Source: Aquabacterium sp.
Lineage (GTDB): Bacteria > Pseudomonadota > Gammaproteobacteria > Burkholderiales > Burkholderiaceae_C
Direction: 5' to 3'
DNA: 64,000 bases
Assembly: GCF_016234775.1 (NCBI RefSeq)
Contig: NZ_JACRAH010000008.1
Coordinates: forward strand, 1-64,000
Below are positions 1-8,158 of the stretch, one piece after another (position 1 is the stretch's first letter; each line of letters starts with the position of its first letter). The position numbers were made by a program, and so were the translations under genes. The notes under the pieces were generated by a model. That model was not told the origin of the DNA. It worked only from the letters and a program-made list of their open reading frames with translations, and did not search any database.

Positions 1-355
1 TATTGCTGGCATCAACATTCCGCCGCACAAGCATACCGAAATCGGTCTGACTTCGATCTACGGCATTGGTCGCACAACCGCGCAGAAAATCTGCACGGCT
101 GCAGGCATTCCCTTCGACAAGAAGATCAAGGAATTGACTGATAGCGACCTGGAAAAAATTCGAGAAGAAGTGGGTAGGCTCACCATTGAAGGTGACCTGC
201 GTCGCGAGCTCTCGATGAACATCAAGCGACTGATGGATCTGGGCTGCTACCGCGGCTTCCGTCACCGTCGCGGCCTGCCTATGCGCGGCCAACGCACTCG
301 CACGAATGCACGTACTCGCAAGGGTCCGCGCAAGGCGATCGCTGGTAAGAAGTGA
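1..355 (+). CDS. rpsM: 30S ribosomal protein S13, 5'-truncated by window edge
   Basis: Small-subunit protein of the 30S head that contacts 16S rRNA and the P-site tRNA. The reading frame is open from base 2 and starts with [11 protein letters not shown], so only about three residues (normally MAR) are missing. The helix-two-turn-helix region ([13 protein letters not shown]) and the basic tail [18 protein letters not shown] are typical of S13. The ORF track shows only an internal ATG at 134. The gene is 35 bp upstream of rpsK, as in the alpha operon of most bacteria. Confidence 0.97.
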   Translation, partial: IAGINIPPHKHTEIGLTSIYGIGRTTAQKICTAAGIPFDKKIKELTDSDLEKIREEVGRLTIEGDLRRELSMNIKRLMDLGCYRGFRHRRGLPMRGQRTRTNARTRKGPRKAIAGKK

Positions 356-390
356 TCTGGGCTAATTGCTGAGTTCAAGAGAAAGACATC

Positions 391-795
391 ATGGCTAAAG
401 CACCTGCGAACAGCGCTGCCCGTCGTGTGAGCAAGAAGGTCCGCAAGAATATTGCGGACGGCATCGCCCACGTGCACGCCTCGTTCAACAACACCATCAT
501 CACCATCACCGACCGTCAGGGCAATGCTTTGTCTTGGGCGTCGTCGGGTGGTCAAGGTTTCAAGGGCTCCCGCAAGTCCACCCCCTTCGCAGCCCAGGTG
601 GCCGCTGAAGTGGCTGGCCGCGCTGCTCAAGAACAAGGCATCAAGAACCTGGACGTCGAGATCAAGGGCCCCGGTCCTGGTCGTGAATCGTCGGTGCGCG
701 CTCTGGCTTCGCTGGGCATCCGCATCAACTCGATCTCCGACGTGACGCCCGTTCCTCACAACGGTTGCCGTCCTCAGAAGCGTCGCCGCATCTGA
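391..795 (+). CDS. rpsK: 30S ribosomal protein S11
   Basis: Component of the 30S platform that contacts 16S rRNA near the E site. The 134-residue length fits the family. Conserved segments are visible: [19 protein letters not shown] near the N-terminus, [12 protein letters not shown] in the middle, and the C-terminal [18 protein letters not shown] purine-rich AGAGAAAGA lies just upstream of the ATG. It is the second gene of the rpsM-rpsK-rpsD-rpoA-rplQ run. Confidence 0.98.
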   Translation: MAKAPANSAARRVSKKVRKNIADGIAHVHASFNNTIITITDRQGNALSWASSGGQGFKGSRKSTPFAAQVAAEVAGRAAQEQGIKNLDVEIKGPGPGRESSVRALASLGIRINSISDVTPVPHNGCRPQKRRRI

Positions 796-1139
796 TGCTG
801 TCAATATGACTGGTCGGGCCTCAAGCCTGATCAGATCAATACCTCGCACGCTCTGGCAGCAGCGCGTGCGAGGTTCGCGCGTTGTGCAATCTTGACAAAG
901 TCGCAAGACAGTCATGTACAAGTGCGCGCGCAACTTGCTATAATCGCAAGTTCTCTGTGGTAGAGGGCGGATTTGGTGTGACTTTTTGCCGCGTCTTTGA
1001 CGCTTTGGCAGAGTGGGGCACCTGTCGGCCGGCTACCTGATTTGAAGCCCACCGTCTGCGCGATTGTGATTCGCCAGACTCGCGTTGGTCAACCGTATTT
1101 GAGGCGGCACCGGCGTCAGACATTACAAGGACACGAAAA
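796..1139 (+). other. 344-bp spacer between rpsK and rpsD, no gene
   Basis: No credible coding frame is visible; the overlapping minus-strand ORFs are shadows. The spacer is unusually long for this operon and contains a good extended -10 promoter near 915-944, so rpsD-rpoA-rplQ may be transcribed partly on their own. About 195 bp of untranslated leader would lie between that promoter and the rpsD start, which leaves room for translational autoregulation by S4. S4 repression of the alpha operon is known in enterobacteria; here it is only inferred. Confidence 0.6.
915..944 (+). promoter_or_regulatory. Probable sigma70 extended -10 promoter for rpsD-rpoA-rplQ
   Basis: TGCTATAAT gives a consensus -10 (939-944) with the extended TGn motif. 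A weak -35-like TGTACA sits at 915-920, 18 bp upstream. The -10 lies in the 7-nt spacer of a perfect inverted repeat, AACTTGC (932-938) and GCAAGTT (946-952), which could be an operator. A TTGACA at 892-897 is too far upstream to pair with this -10. Confidence 0.6.
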
Positions 1140-1763
1140 GTGGCACGTTACCTCGGACCCAAGGCCAAACTGGCCCGCCGCGAAGGCACCGACCTGTTCC
1201 TGAAGAGCGCACGCCGCCCTATCAGCGACAAGGCTAAATTCGACACCAAGCCCGGTCAACACGGCCGTACTTCCGGTTCGCGTACCTCCGACTTCGGCCT
1301 GCAACTGCGTGAAAAGCAGAAGGTCAAGCGCATGTATGGCGTGCTGGAAAAGCAATTCCGCCGCTACTTCGCTGAAGCCGAGCGCCGCAAGGGCAACACC
1401 GGTTCGAACCTGCTGGTTCTGCTGGAATCCCGCCTGGACAACGTCGTGTACCGCATGGGCTTTGCCTCCACCCGCGCCGAAGCTCGCCAGTTGGTGGGTC
1501 ACAAGGGTGTGGTTGTGAACGGTCAAGTCGTGAACATCCCTTCGTTCCTGGTCAAGACCGGCGACGTGGTCGCTGTGCGTGAAAAGGCCAAGAAGCAAGT
1601 TCGCGTGCAAGAAGCTTTCAAGCTGGCCGATTCCATCGGTCTGCCAGGCTGGGTTTCTGTTGATGGCACCAAGCTGGAAGGTGTCTTCAAGAAGAGCCCG
1701 GACCGTGATGAGTTCGGCTCCGACATCAACGAATCGCTGATCGTCGAACTGTATTCTCGTTAA
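1140..1763 (+). CDS. rpsD: 30S ribosomal protein S4 (GTG start)
   Basis: S4 nucleates 30S assembly by binding 16S rRNA and is a translational repressor of the alpha operon in enterobacteria. The product is 207 residues and begins [16 protein letters not shown], the standard S4 N-terminus, so GTG at 1140 is the start; ACAAGGACACG upstream supplies a ribosome binding site. The S4 RNA-binding domain is visible around residues 95-155 ([20 protein letters not shown], then [12 protein letters not shown]). The C-terminus is [10 protein letters not shown]. Confidence 0.98.
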   Translation: MARYLGPKAKLARREGTDLFLKSARRPISDKAKFDTKPGQHGRTSGSRTSDFGLQLREKQKVKRMYGVLEKQFRRYFAEAERRKGNTGSNLLVLLESRLDNVVYRMGFASTRAEARQLVGHKGVVVNGQVVNIPSFLVKTGDVVAVREKAKKQVRVQEAFKLADSIGLPGWVSVDGTKLEGVFKKSPDRDEFGSDINESLIVELYSR

Positions 1764-1832
1764 TGCACGCAGTGGCTGCGCTTCACGGCTTGTTGGTCGT
1801 GTCGCGTGGCCTTGTGCATTTGTATTTCAGGG

Positions 1833-1850
1833 CCGGAGCAACCGCTCCGG
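1833..1850 (+). promoter_or_regulatory. Perfect hairpin in the rpsD-rpoA spacer
   Basis: CCGGAGC-AACC-GCTCCGG forms a 7-bp stem with a 4-nt loop, 56 bp before the rpoA ATG. No T-run follows, so it does not look like an intrinsic terminator. It could be an mRNA processing or pausing element that sets the ratio of rpoA to the ribosomal proteins. Confidence 0.4.
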
Positions 1851-1905
1851 TTGGTCCAGCAGCCTTATCGGTGTAACGAGCCGAGGGTATTGACAGGAAG
1901 ACCTC

Positions 1906-2892
1906 ATGCAAACGAATTTGCTGAAACCAAAAGCCATCCAGGTGGAACCGCTCGGCGGTCACCGCGCCAAGGTCACGCTCGAACCGTTCGAGCGCGGCTA
2001 TGGCCACACCCTCGGCAACGCGCTGCGTCGCGTGCTGTTGTCGTCGATGGTCGGTTTCGCTCCTACTGAAGTCACCATCGCTGGCGTGCTCCACGAGTAC
2101 TCCGCCATTGACGGCGTGCAGGAAGACGTGGTTCACATCATGTTGAACCTCAAGGGCGTGGTGTTCCGTCTGCACAACCGTGACGAAGTCACGCTGGTGC
2201 TGCGCAAGGATGGCGAAGGTCCCGTGACCGCCGCAGACATCCAGACACCTCACGACGTTGAAATCGTCAACCCTGGCCACGTGATCGCCCATCTGTCCCA
2301 AGGCGGCAAGCTGGACATGCAGATCAAGGTCGAAAAGGGTCGTGGTTATGTGCCGGGCAACATCCGTCGCTATGGCGAAGAGTCGAGCAAGGCCATCGGC
2401 CGCATCGTGCTGGACGCTTCGTTCTCGCCGGTTCGCCGCGTGAGCTACACGGTCGAAAGCGCCCGTGTGGAACAGCGTACCGACCTGGACAAGCTGGTCA
2501 TGGAAATCGAAACCAACGGCGCCATTTCGCCTGAGGAAGCGATCCGTGCTTCGGCCAAGATCCTGGTGGAACAACTGGCTGTGTTCGCTCAGCTGGAAGG
2601 CTCCGAGATCGCCGCGTTCGACGCGCCTGCCAAGTCGGCTCAGAACTTCGATCCGATCCTGCTGCGTCCTGTGGACGAGCTGGAACTGACCGTGCGTTCC
2701 GCCAACTGCCTGAAGGCCGAAAACATTTACTACATCGGCGACCTGATCCAGCGCACCGAGACCGAGCTGCTCAAGACCCCCAACCTGGGTCGCAAGTCGC
2801 TCAACGAAATCAAGGAAGTTCTGGCTTCCCGCGGTCTGGCTCTGGGTTCGCGCCTGGAAGCCTGGCCTCCTCAAGGCCTGGACAAGCGTTGA
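1906..2892 (+). CDS. rpoA: DNA-directed RNA polymerase subunit alpha
   Basis: The alpha dimer scaffolds RNA polymerase assembly, and its C-terminal domain binds UP elements and activators. The 328-residue length is nearly the same as E. coli RpoA. The N-terminal domain carries [19 protein letters not shown] (residues about 28-46), the dimer signature. The C-terminal domain carries [20 protein letters not shown] and [20 protein letters not shown], the helix-hairpin-helix that contacts DNA. GACAGGAAGACCTC before the ATG contains the ribosome binding site. Confidence 0.98.
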   Translation: MQTNLLKPKAIQVEPLGGHRAKVTLEPFERGYGHTLGNALRRVLLSSMVGFAPTEVTIAGVLHEYSAIDGVQEDVVHIMLNLKGVVFRLHNRDEVTLVLRKDGEGPVTAADIQTPHDVEIVNPGHVIAHLSQGGKLDMQIKVEKGRGYVPGNIRRYGEESSKAIGRIVLDASFSPVRRVSYTVESARVEQRTDLDKLVMEIETNGAISPEEAIRASAKILVEQLAVFAQLEGSEIAAFDAPAKSAQNFDPILLRPVDELELTVRSANCLKAENIYYIGDLIQRTETELLKTPNLGRKSLNEIKEVLASRGLALGSRLEAWPPQGLDKR

Positions 2893-2897
2893 TCTAG

Positions 2898-2992
2898 CCC
2901 ACCCCCTACCGCCTTCGGCGGCCCTCTCAAGGGGGCGCAGTCAGCAGACCAGCAAAGCTGGATCTGCGACTGCCGCTGAATCGGGGGGGTGG
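2898..2992 (+). repeat. Multi-branched palindromic element between rpoA and rplQ
   Basis: A closing stem CCACCCCC/GGGGGTGG encloses three hairpins: CCGCC-TTC-GGCGG, CCCTC-TCAA-GGGGG, and a long arm GCAGTC-A-GCAGA-C-CAGC/GCTG-GA-TCTGC-GACTGC with an AAA loop. As RNA this would fold into a compact junction. It resembles the repeated extragenic palindromes seen in Comamonadaceae genomes (recollection, not searched), and could be a processing, pausing or termination element that decouples rplQ from rpoA. Confidence 0.6.
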
Positions 2993-3101
2993 ACTTTGAC
3001 AGAGTTTTGTATTTTTGAAGGTGGATGACCCGTCAGGGCATCCGGTGCACCCGGCGGTACCTTGAAACGGCCGTCGGTTTTATAAAGAAAGGACTAGCAC
3101 C

Positions 3102-3482
3102 ATGCGTCACGGACACGGACTCCGTAAACTGAATCGCACTTCGTCGCACCGTCTGGCGATGCTGCGCAACATGGCTAACTCGCTCATCGAGCACGAAGCC
3201 ATCAAGACCACCGTACCCAAGGCAAAGGAACTGCGTCGCGTTGTCGAGCCGCTGATCACCCTGGCCAAGGAACCCACGCTGGCCAACAAGCGTCTGGCTT
3301 TCGACCGTCTTCGTAACCGCGACAACGTGGTCAAGCTGTTCAACGTGCTGGGCCCTCGCTTCGCCAAGCGTCCTGGCGGCTACACCCGTATCCTGAAGAT
3401 GGGCTTCCGCGTTGGTGACAATGCACCGATGGCCTACATGGAACTGGTTGAGCGTACTGAAGAAGTTGCAGCCGCTGAATAA
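3102..3482 (+). CDS. rplQ: 50S ribosomal protein L17
   Basis: Large-subunit protein near the peptide exit tunnel. The 126 residues begin [20 protein letters not shown], the diagnostic N-terminus, followed by the [19 protein letters not shown] region. AAGAAAGGA upstream of the ATG is a strong ribosome binding site. It is the last gene of the alpha operon and is followed by an intrinsic terminator. Confidence 0.98.
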   Translation: MRHGHGLRKLNRTSSHRLAMLRNMANSLIEHEAIKTTVPKAKELRRVVEPLITLAKEPTLANKRLAFDRLRNRDNVVKLFNVLGPRFAKRPGGYTRILKMGFRVGDNAPMAYMELVERTEEVAAAE

Positions 3483-3511
3483 GCTGGCGCGGCCTCTCCA
3501 GGCTTGACAAG

Positions 3512-3545
3512 ACCCGCAACGCGCAAGCGCTGCGGGTTTTTTATT
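3512..3545 (+). terminator. Intrinsic terminator of the alpha operon
   Basis: ACCCGCA...TGCGGGT with an inner GCGC-AA-GCGC stem, followed by TTTTTTATTTG. Located 30 bp after rplQ. Confidence 0.9.
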
Positions 3546-3602
3546 TGTTTTGAGCGACCTGTAGCCAAATCTTCAAAGTCGTGCCATAATAGCTTTCTCT
3601 GT

Positions 3603-3679
<77 letters not shown>

Positions 3680-3693
3680 AGTTCTTTCAAAAG

Positions 3694-3720
3694 AGCCTGT
3701 CGAGTAGATAGGCTTTTTTG
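3694..3720 (+). terminator. Terminator between the two initiator tRNA genes
   Basis: AGCCTGTC...GATAGGCT forms an 8-bp stem with one G-U pair and is followed by TTTTTTG. It suggests the two tRNA-fMet genes are transcribed separately or only partly co-transcribed. Confidence 0.75.
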
Positions 3721-3774
3721 TTCTCTGGCTGGTCCTTCAGAAAGGCCACAAACAAGCCGGAATACCGCATCAGT

Positions 3775-3851
<77 letters not shown>

Positions 3852-3860
3852 ATCAAAAAA

Positions 3861-3890
3861 AGGCCCTCTTCACGAGGGCCTTTTTGTTTT
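3861..3890. terminator. Bidirectional terminator
   Basis: AAAAAAAGGCCCTC-TTCAC-GAGGGCCTTTTTG has an 8-bp perfect stem, an A-run on the left and a T-run on the right. It can end the tRNA-fMet transcript on the plus strand and the WcaI-type gene on the minus strand. Confidence 0.88.
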
Positions 3891-3924
3891 TCAGGTCAGG
3901 AAGTCGGCGCCCGGGGTATGCCGG

Positions 3925-5184
3925 TCAATTGGCTTTGTTCTCGGTGTACACACCCACCGTGGCCGGCATGCGGCTGACGATGAACTGATGCATCCAACGG
4001 CCGAGGATGCTGTCTTTGGCGAAGCTGTGCTCGGTGTAACTGCGAGCGTGGACGCCCAGTTCGGCGCGTTGGGCTGGCGCGTCCGCAAGCGTTTGAACAG
4101 CTTCGGCCAGTGCATTGGCACAACCCGGGCGGGCGATCAGGCCACAATGGGTCAGAACCTGTGCCAACTCGGTGTGGGGATGACAGGTAGCCACAACGGG
4201 GCGGCCGCTGGACAGCATGCCGCTGAGCTTGGATGGCAAAACAAGATCTTCGGCTTCCGCGCTCTGCGTGAGCAGGTGAATGTCGGCCATGCCGAGGAGC
4301 TCGCTGAGCTGTTCCTTGGGTTGCAGGGGCAGCAGATGCACGTTGGGCAGGTCCGCACAAGCGGCTTCAATGGCCGGGCGCATGACCCCATCCCCGCAGA
4401 TCACGAACTGGATGTCCTGGCGGTGCGCCAGCAGGCGCGCTGCGGCGGGGATGGCCAGGAGATCCTGTTTGCTGCCCCATGTGCCAGAGAACATGGCCAC
4501 GGTCTGCTCGGGCAGGATGCCCAGGCTGGCGCGGTAGCTGCTGGGCGCGCTCAAGGGGTTGACGCCAGCGGTATCGACCCAGTTCGGAAGCAGTTCTATG
4601 GCTTGCGGGTTCACACCCTTGTTGCGCAGCTTCTCGGCCATCTTGCTTGAGATCGTGGAGACCTTGTCGAAGCGTCGAAGCAGGTGACGTTCACACCATA
4701 AGGTGAAGCGTTTGAGGTGGCGCCCTTTGAGCAGGCTCATCTGGAAGGCCACATCCACTTCAAAGTCCTGAACATGCAGCCAGGCCGTGGCGCCACACAG
4801 TCTGGCTGTCAGCCATCCCATGGGGGCACAGGCCAGCGCAGGCGCGACCGTCAGTACGACATCAGGGCTCCACAGCAGTTGGCGCAGCATGACCGGCGCA
4901 GAACTGACGGCAAAGCTGAGAGTATGCAACACGCGTTTGAGCCCATTGGGCTTTGCTGGCACCCACAAGGGCGCGCGCCAGACATCGACTTGCTGGATGC
5001 GCTCTCGGCGGTACAAGGGCCATCCATAGCCCTGGGCGATCTTCCAGTTCGGATAGTAGGGCGGCGCAGCGACAACGCGCACATCGTGGCCTTGTGTGAC
5101 CAACCATTCGGCCATTTCGCCGGAGTACTTGCCGATACCGGTTGGCTCGGGTGCGTAGTTTGCGCTGTAGATCAGGATTTTCAT
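3925..5184 (-). CDS. wcaI: WcaI-family glycosyltransferase (GT4)
   Basis: GT-B retaining glycosyltransferase of the colanic-acid WcaI family, transferring a sugar to a lipid-linked exopolysaccharide intermediate at the inner membrane. [20 protein letters not shown] at the N-terminus and [30 protein letters not shown] in the C-terminal nucleotide-sugar domain support this. The ORF track extends to 5391, but ATG at 5184 (419 aa) is preferred because the family starts MKILIYS and an AGAGG site lies just upstream. It is divergent from the acetyltransferase gene and ends at a shared bidirectional terminator. The exact sugar is unknown. Confidence 0.88.
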   Translation of the reverse strand: MKILIYSANYAPEPTGIGKYSGEMAEWLVTQGHDVRVVAAPPYYPNWKIAQGYGWPLYRRERIQQVDVWRAPLWVPAKPNGLKRVLHTLSFAVSSAPVMLRQLLWSPDVVLTVAPALACAPMGWLTARLCGATAWLHVQDFEVDVAFQMSLLKGRHLKRFTLWCERHLLRRFDKVSTISSKMAEKLRNKGVNPQAIELLPNWVDTAGVNPLSAPSSYRASLGILPEQTVAMFSGTWGSKQDLLAIPAAARLLAHRQDIQFVICGDGVMRPAIEAACADLPNVHLLPLQPKEQLSELLGMADIHLLTQSAEAEDLVLPSKLSGMLSSGRPVVATCHPHTELAQVLTHCGLIARPGCANALAEAVQTLADAPAQRAELGVHARSYTEHSFAKDSILGRWMHQFIVSRMPATVGVYTENKAN

Positions 5185-5403
5185 CTTTGGCCTCTTGGCT
5201 TCGGATGATTCAAAAAGCGTGTAACGCCACCAAGTCGCGGGGGGTAGTCCGAACGGCGAGGACGTCGATCTGTTGCTTTTGCCCGATGAATGCGCCCCTG
5301 GTGCTTCGCCGTGAGCCGAAAGGATCATGGCTGGACATGGTCGCGTTAAGCCTCGGGCGCATGATCCGTCCCCGGCCTTGTCGGCCATCACAGGAGCCCG
5401 TTT

Positions 5404-5961
5404 GTGATCCTCCAGGGAACAGATTCCCGTGCAGGCCCATCCTTTTCACTGCGCAACCGCGTGGCGCGAGCCATCTGGGGCGTTGTCTGGGCCTTGTTGT
5501 TTCGACCGTCTCTGCGCCCCATGCATGTGTGGCGTGTCGGTCTGCTGAGGCTGTTCGGTGCACGCATCGGGCGCCAGGTTCACATTCATGCTTCGTGCAG
5601 AGTCTGGGCGCCGTGGCAGCTTGAGATTGCAGACCGTGTGGGCGTGGGTGAGCGCGTCATCTTCTACAACATGGGTGCCATGCGCATCGGGCGTGAGGCC
5701 GTGATCTCACAAGGGGCTCACCTGTGTGGCGGCACACACGATTACGATGATCCACGCTTTCAGTTGATGGCCAAGGACATCTGCATTGGCGAGCAGGCCT
5801 GGATTTGCACGGAGGCCTTTGTGGGGCCAGGTGTGAGCGTACCGGCCGGTTGCGTGTTGGGTGCGCGGGCCGTGATGACCAGGACGCCGGCCGACGGTGC
5901 GTGGATGGTCTATGCCGGCAATCCTGCCCGGGCGATCAAGCGGCGGAGGTTGCGTGCTTGA
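5404..5961 (+). CDS. wcaF: WcaF-type hexapeptide-repeat acetyltransferase
   Basis: Left-handed beta-helix acyltransferase that probably O-acetylates an exopolysaccharide sugar using acetyl-CoA. The repeats are seen as IGRQVHIHASCRVWAPW, IADRVGVGERVIFYN and IGREAVISQGAHLCGGTHDY, the last carrying the catalytic-type His; the C-terminus is VYAGNPARAIKRRRL. GTG at 5404 is chosen because CAGGAG lies upstream. The 185-residue length matches putative colanic-acid acetyltransferases. It overlaps the next glycosyltransferase by 8 bp, so the two are co-translated. Confidence 0.85.
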   Translation: MILQGTDSRAGPSFSLRNRVARAIWGVVWALLFRPSLRPMHVWRVGLLRLFGARIGRQVHIHASCRVWAPWQLEIADRVGVGERVIFYNMGAMRIGREAVISQGAHLCGGTHDYDDPRFQLMAKDICIGEQAWICTEAFVGPGVSVPAGCVLGARAVMTRTPADGAWMVYAGNPARAIKRRRLRA

Positions 5962-6835
5962 CGATGCCATCAAAGTATCTGTGCTGATACTGACGAAGAA
6001 CGAGCAGGCGGATCTGCCAGGTTGCCTGCGCAGTGTGACGTGGTGTGATGACGTGCATGTCTATGATTCGGGCAGCACGGACAACACGGTTGACATCGCG
6101 CGCAGCATGGGTGCGCATGTGACGCAGCGAAGCTATCCGAACAGCCAAGCGCCATTCGGGGGGGACGAAGCCAGCCACCGCAACTGGGGCTTGTGTCATA
6201 TTCCCTTCAAGCATGAATGGGTGCTTGCGCTTGATGCAGACGAGCGTGCGACAGACAGCCTGGTCAAGGCCTTGAGGCACATGTCTGTTGCGCCGGGCGC
6301 GTTTGTGGGCTATCGCATCTTGCGCAAGGACTACTTTCTGGGCACCTGGATCAGACACGTCACAGTGACGCCATATCAGGTACGAATCTTCAAGCCAGCG
6401 CATGTCTCATACGAGCGCGTGATCAATCCGATCACACACATCGATGGTGATATCGGGGAGTTGGATGCTCATTTTGATCACTACCCCTTCAGCAAAGGCA
6501 TGAGCCACTGGTTCAGCAAGCACAATGGCTACAGCACCGAGGAGGCGCGCCATATCGTCGGTGGCCACGATGCACAGATGCGGTTCAGCCTGCTCAAAGC
6601 CGTGTTCGCGCGGGACATCCAGGTGCGGCGACTTCACCAGAAGGGCCTTTATTACCGCATGCCACTGCGGCCGCTGGTGATGTTCATGGGGCTCTACATT
6701 GGCAAGCGCGGTTTCCTCGATGGTCGCGCGGGTCTGGTTTATGCCATCTTGCGCGCCATCTACGAGTACATGATCGTGCTCAAGGCCGAGGAGTTGCGCC
6801 AGCAGGGTCAGCGACAGGCCAACACCCTTTCATAG
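5954..6835 (+). CDS. Glycosyltransferase family 2 (WaaE/beta-glucosyltransferase-like)
   Basis: GT-A inverting glycosyltransferase. The nucleotide-sugar fold is visible as VSVLILTKNEQADLPGCL, YDSGSTDNTVDIA and LALDADERAT (the DXD-type metal motif). The C-terminal region resembles WaaE/LPS core beta-glucosyltransferases. The GTG at 5954 with GGAGG five bases upstream is preferred over the track start at 5897, giving 293 residues and an 8-bp overlap with the acetyltransferase gene. It converges on the next gene with a 28-bp tail-to-tail overlap. Confidence 0.82.
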   Translation: MLDDAIKVSVLILTKNEQADLPGCLRSVTWCDDVHVYDSGSTDNTVDIARSMGAHVTQRSYPNSQAPFGGDEASHRNWGLCHIPFKHEWVLALDADERATDSLVKALRHMSVAPGAFVGYRILRKDYFLGTWIRHVTVTPYQVRIFKPAHVSYERVINPITHIDGDIGELDAHFDHYPFSKGMSHWFSKHNGYSTEEARHIVGGHDAQMRFSLLKAVFARDIQVRRLHQKGLYYRMPLRPLVMFMGLYIGKRGFLDGRAGLVYAILRAIYEYMIVLKAEELRQQGQRQANTLS

Positions 6836-7974
6836 ATCCTGGCATAGGCATCGATGGCCTGCTGCTGTGTGAATTGCCCCGCCCACTGGAGCAGGCGCAC
6901 CTGGTGATCTTGCGGATGCGCTGCATGTGCTTGCATCAAGGCTTCCAGTCGATCGGCCCCATCTGAGGACCACTCGGCCATGTTGGTGTCGGTTCGCAGA
7001 ACAGGCAGATATTGGGTCAAGGGCCCCCCAATCTCGTTCATGGGCGCTTCATCGGTGGTGATCACCGGGCAGCCGCAGGCCTGCGCCTCGATGATGGGCC
7101 AGCCGAAGCCTTCCGCCAGGCTGGGAAACAGCAAGGCCCGCGCCAGCGAATAGGCGGCGCGCACGGCTTCGTTATCCAGGCCTTGCTTGAAGATGACGGA
7201 TCCTTGCGCTGGCACGGCTGCCAGCGCAGCCAGGACATCAGGAGCAGTCGGCTGAGGACTCACCATCAACAATGGCAAGGGGTGCGCATGCCTGCTGGCG
7301 TACTGTGCGTAGAGTTGAATCACGCCGGCGGTGTTCTTGTACCACTGGCCACCGCCAATGTGCAGGATATGCCCTTGCTCGCCGAGCGGAGCGCCTGCAC
7401 CTTGCAAGGTGGCAAGGGCTTCGTCACGTCGCATGGGCCTGTATGGGTAGTTCAGTCCGTTGTAGACCACCTCGGATGTGAGGGCATAGACACCGCCGTA
7501 GGTATCGAGGTCGCGGCGGGTTCGATGCGAGACGCTGATAAAGTGCCTCGCCCGCTGAAAGCCATGACGGATATAGCGTTGGTAGAGTCGACCGGTAAAG
7601 GATGTGGGATTTTCAGGGATGAGGCCCAACGCCGAGCGCAAGGCCAGCAGATCATGGGCATGCACCACATGCGGCAGGTGTGCGACAAGTGGCACCCACG
7701 GCCCCAGGGCCTGATCGCAGAACACGTAGAGACTCTGAGGTGGGCAGGACTTCAGTCTGCGCTTGACCTCCAGTGGAAACAGCAGGTACTGATCGACATA
7801 GCCGGCCCACTTGGCCAGGCGCGTATGCGCGAAGAGCCGGTGAAACCTGTCTTGCGGCGCCCAGTACGTCACCTGATGCCCTCTGTCTTGCATGGCCTCG
7901 CCAACCATCCTGGCAAAGCGCGGCATGCTTTGCGACCGCATGAATGGTGGATGACAGAAGAAGACCAGATTCAT
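6808..7974 (-). CDS. Glycosyltransferase family 4
   Basis: GT-B fold glycosyltransferase of 388 residues. The N-terminal acceptor domain begins MNLVFFCHPPFMRSQSM; the C-terminal GT4 domain carries HIGGGQWYKNTAGVIQLY and the EX7E-type FPSLAEGFGWPIIEAQACGCPVITT. It probably adds a hexose during repeat-unit assembly. It is alone on the minus strand between plus-strand genes, and its 3' end overlaps that of the GT2 gene. Donor and acceptor cannot be told from sequence. Confidence 0.85.
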   Translation of the reverse strand: MNLVFFCHPPFMRSQSMPRFARMVGEAMQDRGHQVTYWAPQDRFHRLFAHTRLAKWAGYVDQYLLFPLEVKRRLKSCPPQSLYVFCDQALGPWVPLVAHLPHVVHAHDLLALRSALGLIPENPTSFTGRLYQRYIRHGFQRARHFISVSHRTRRDLDTYGGVYALTSEVVYNGLNYPYRPMRRDEALATLQGAGAPLGEQGHILHIGGGQWYKNTAGVIQLYAQYASRHAHPLPLLMVSPQPTAPDVLAALAAVPAQGSVIFKQGLDNEAVRAAYSLARALLFPSLAEGFGWPIIEAQACGCPVITTDEAPMNEIGGPLTQYLPVLRTDTNMAEWSSDGADRLEALMQAHAAHPQDHQVRLLQWAGQFTQQQAIDAYARIYERVLACR

Positions 7975-8158
7975 GTGGGCGGGTTCAGGCGATGGAGGGC
8001 TGTCAGTGTGCTCGCTGGATGTGACGCGATGACGACGTGACGAATCGGTAAGCGCCTGTAATAGCTTGCTGCTTTGCGGATTTTCTACCTATCGGATGCG
8101 CGGCCAAACCGTGATCATCCTGATCGAATTCAAGCCTGTTGGCATGGGAGATCAAGGC

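Noticed and set aside
892-897. TTGACA as the -35 of the rpsD promoter
   Set aside because: It is 41 bp from the TATAAT and has no -10 at normal spacing.
5210-5624. ORFs between the WcaI- and WcaF-type genes
   Set aside because: They overlap divergent starts, lack ribosome binding sites and read as shadows.
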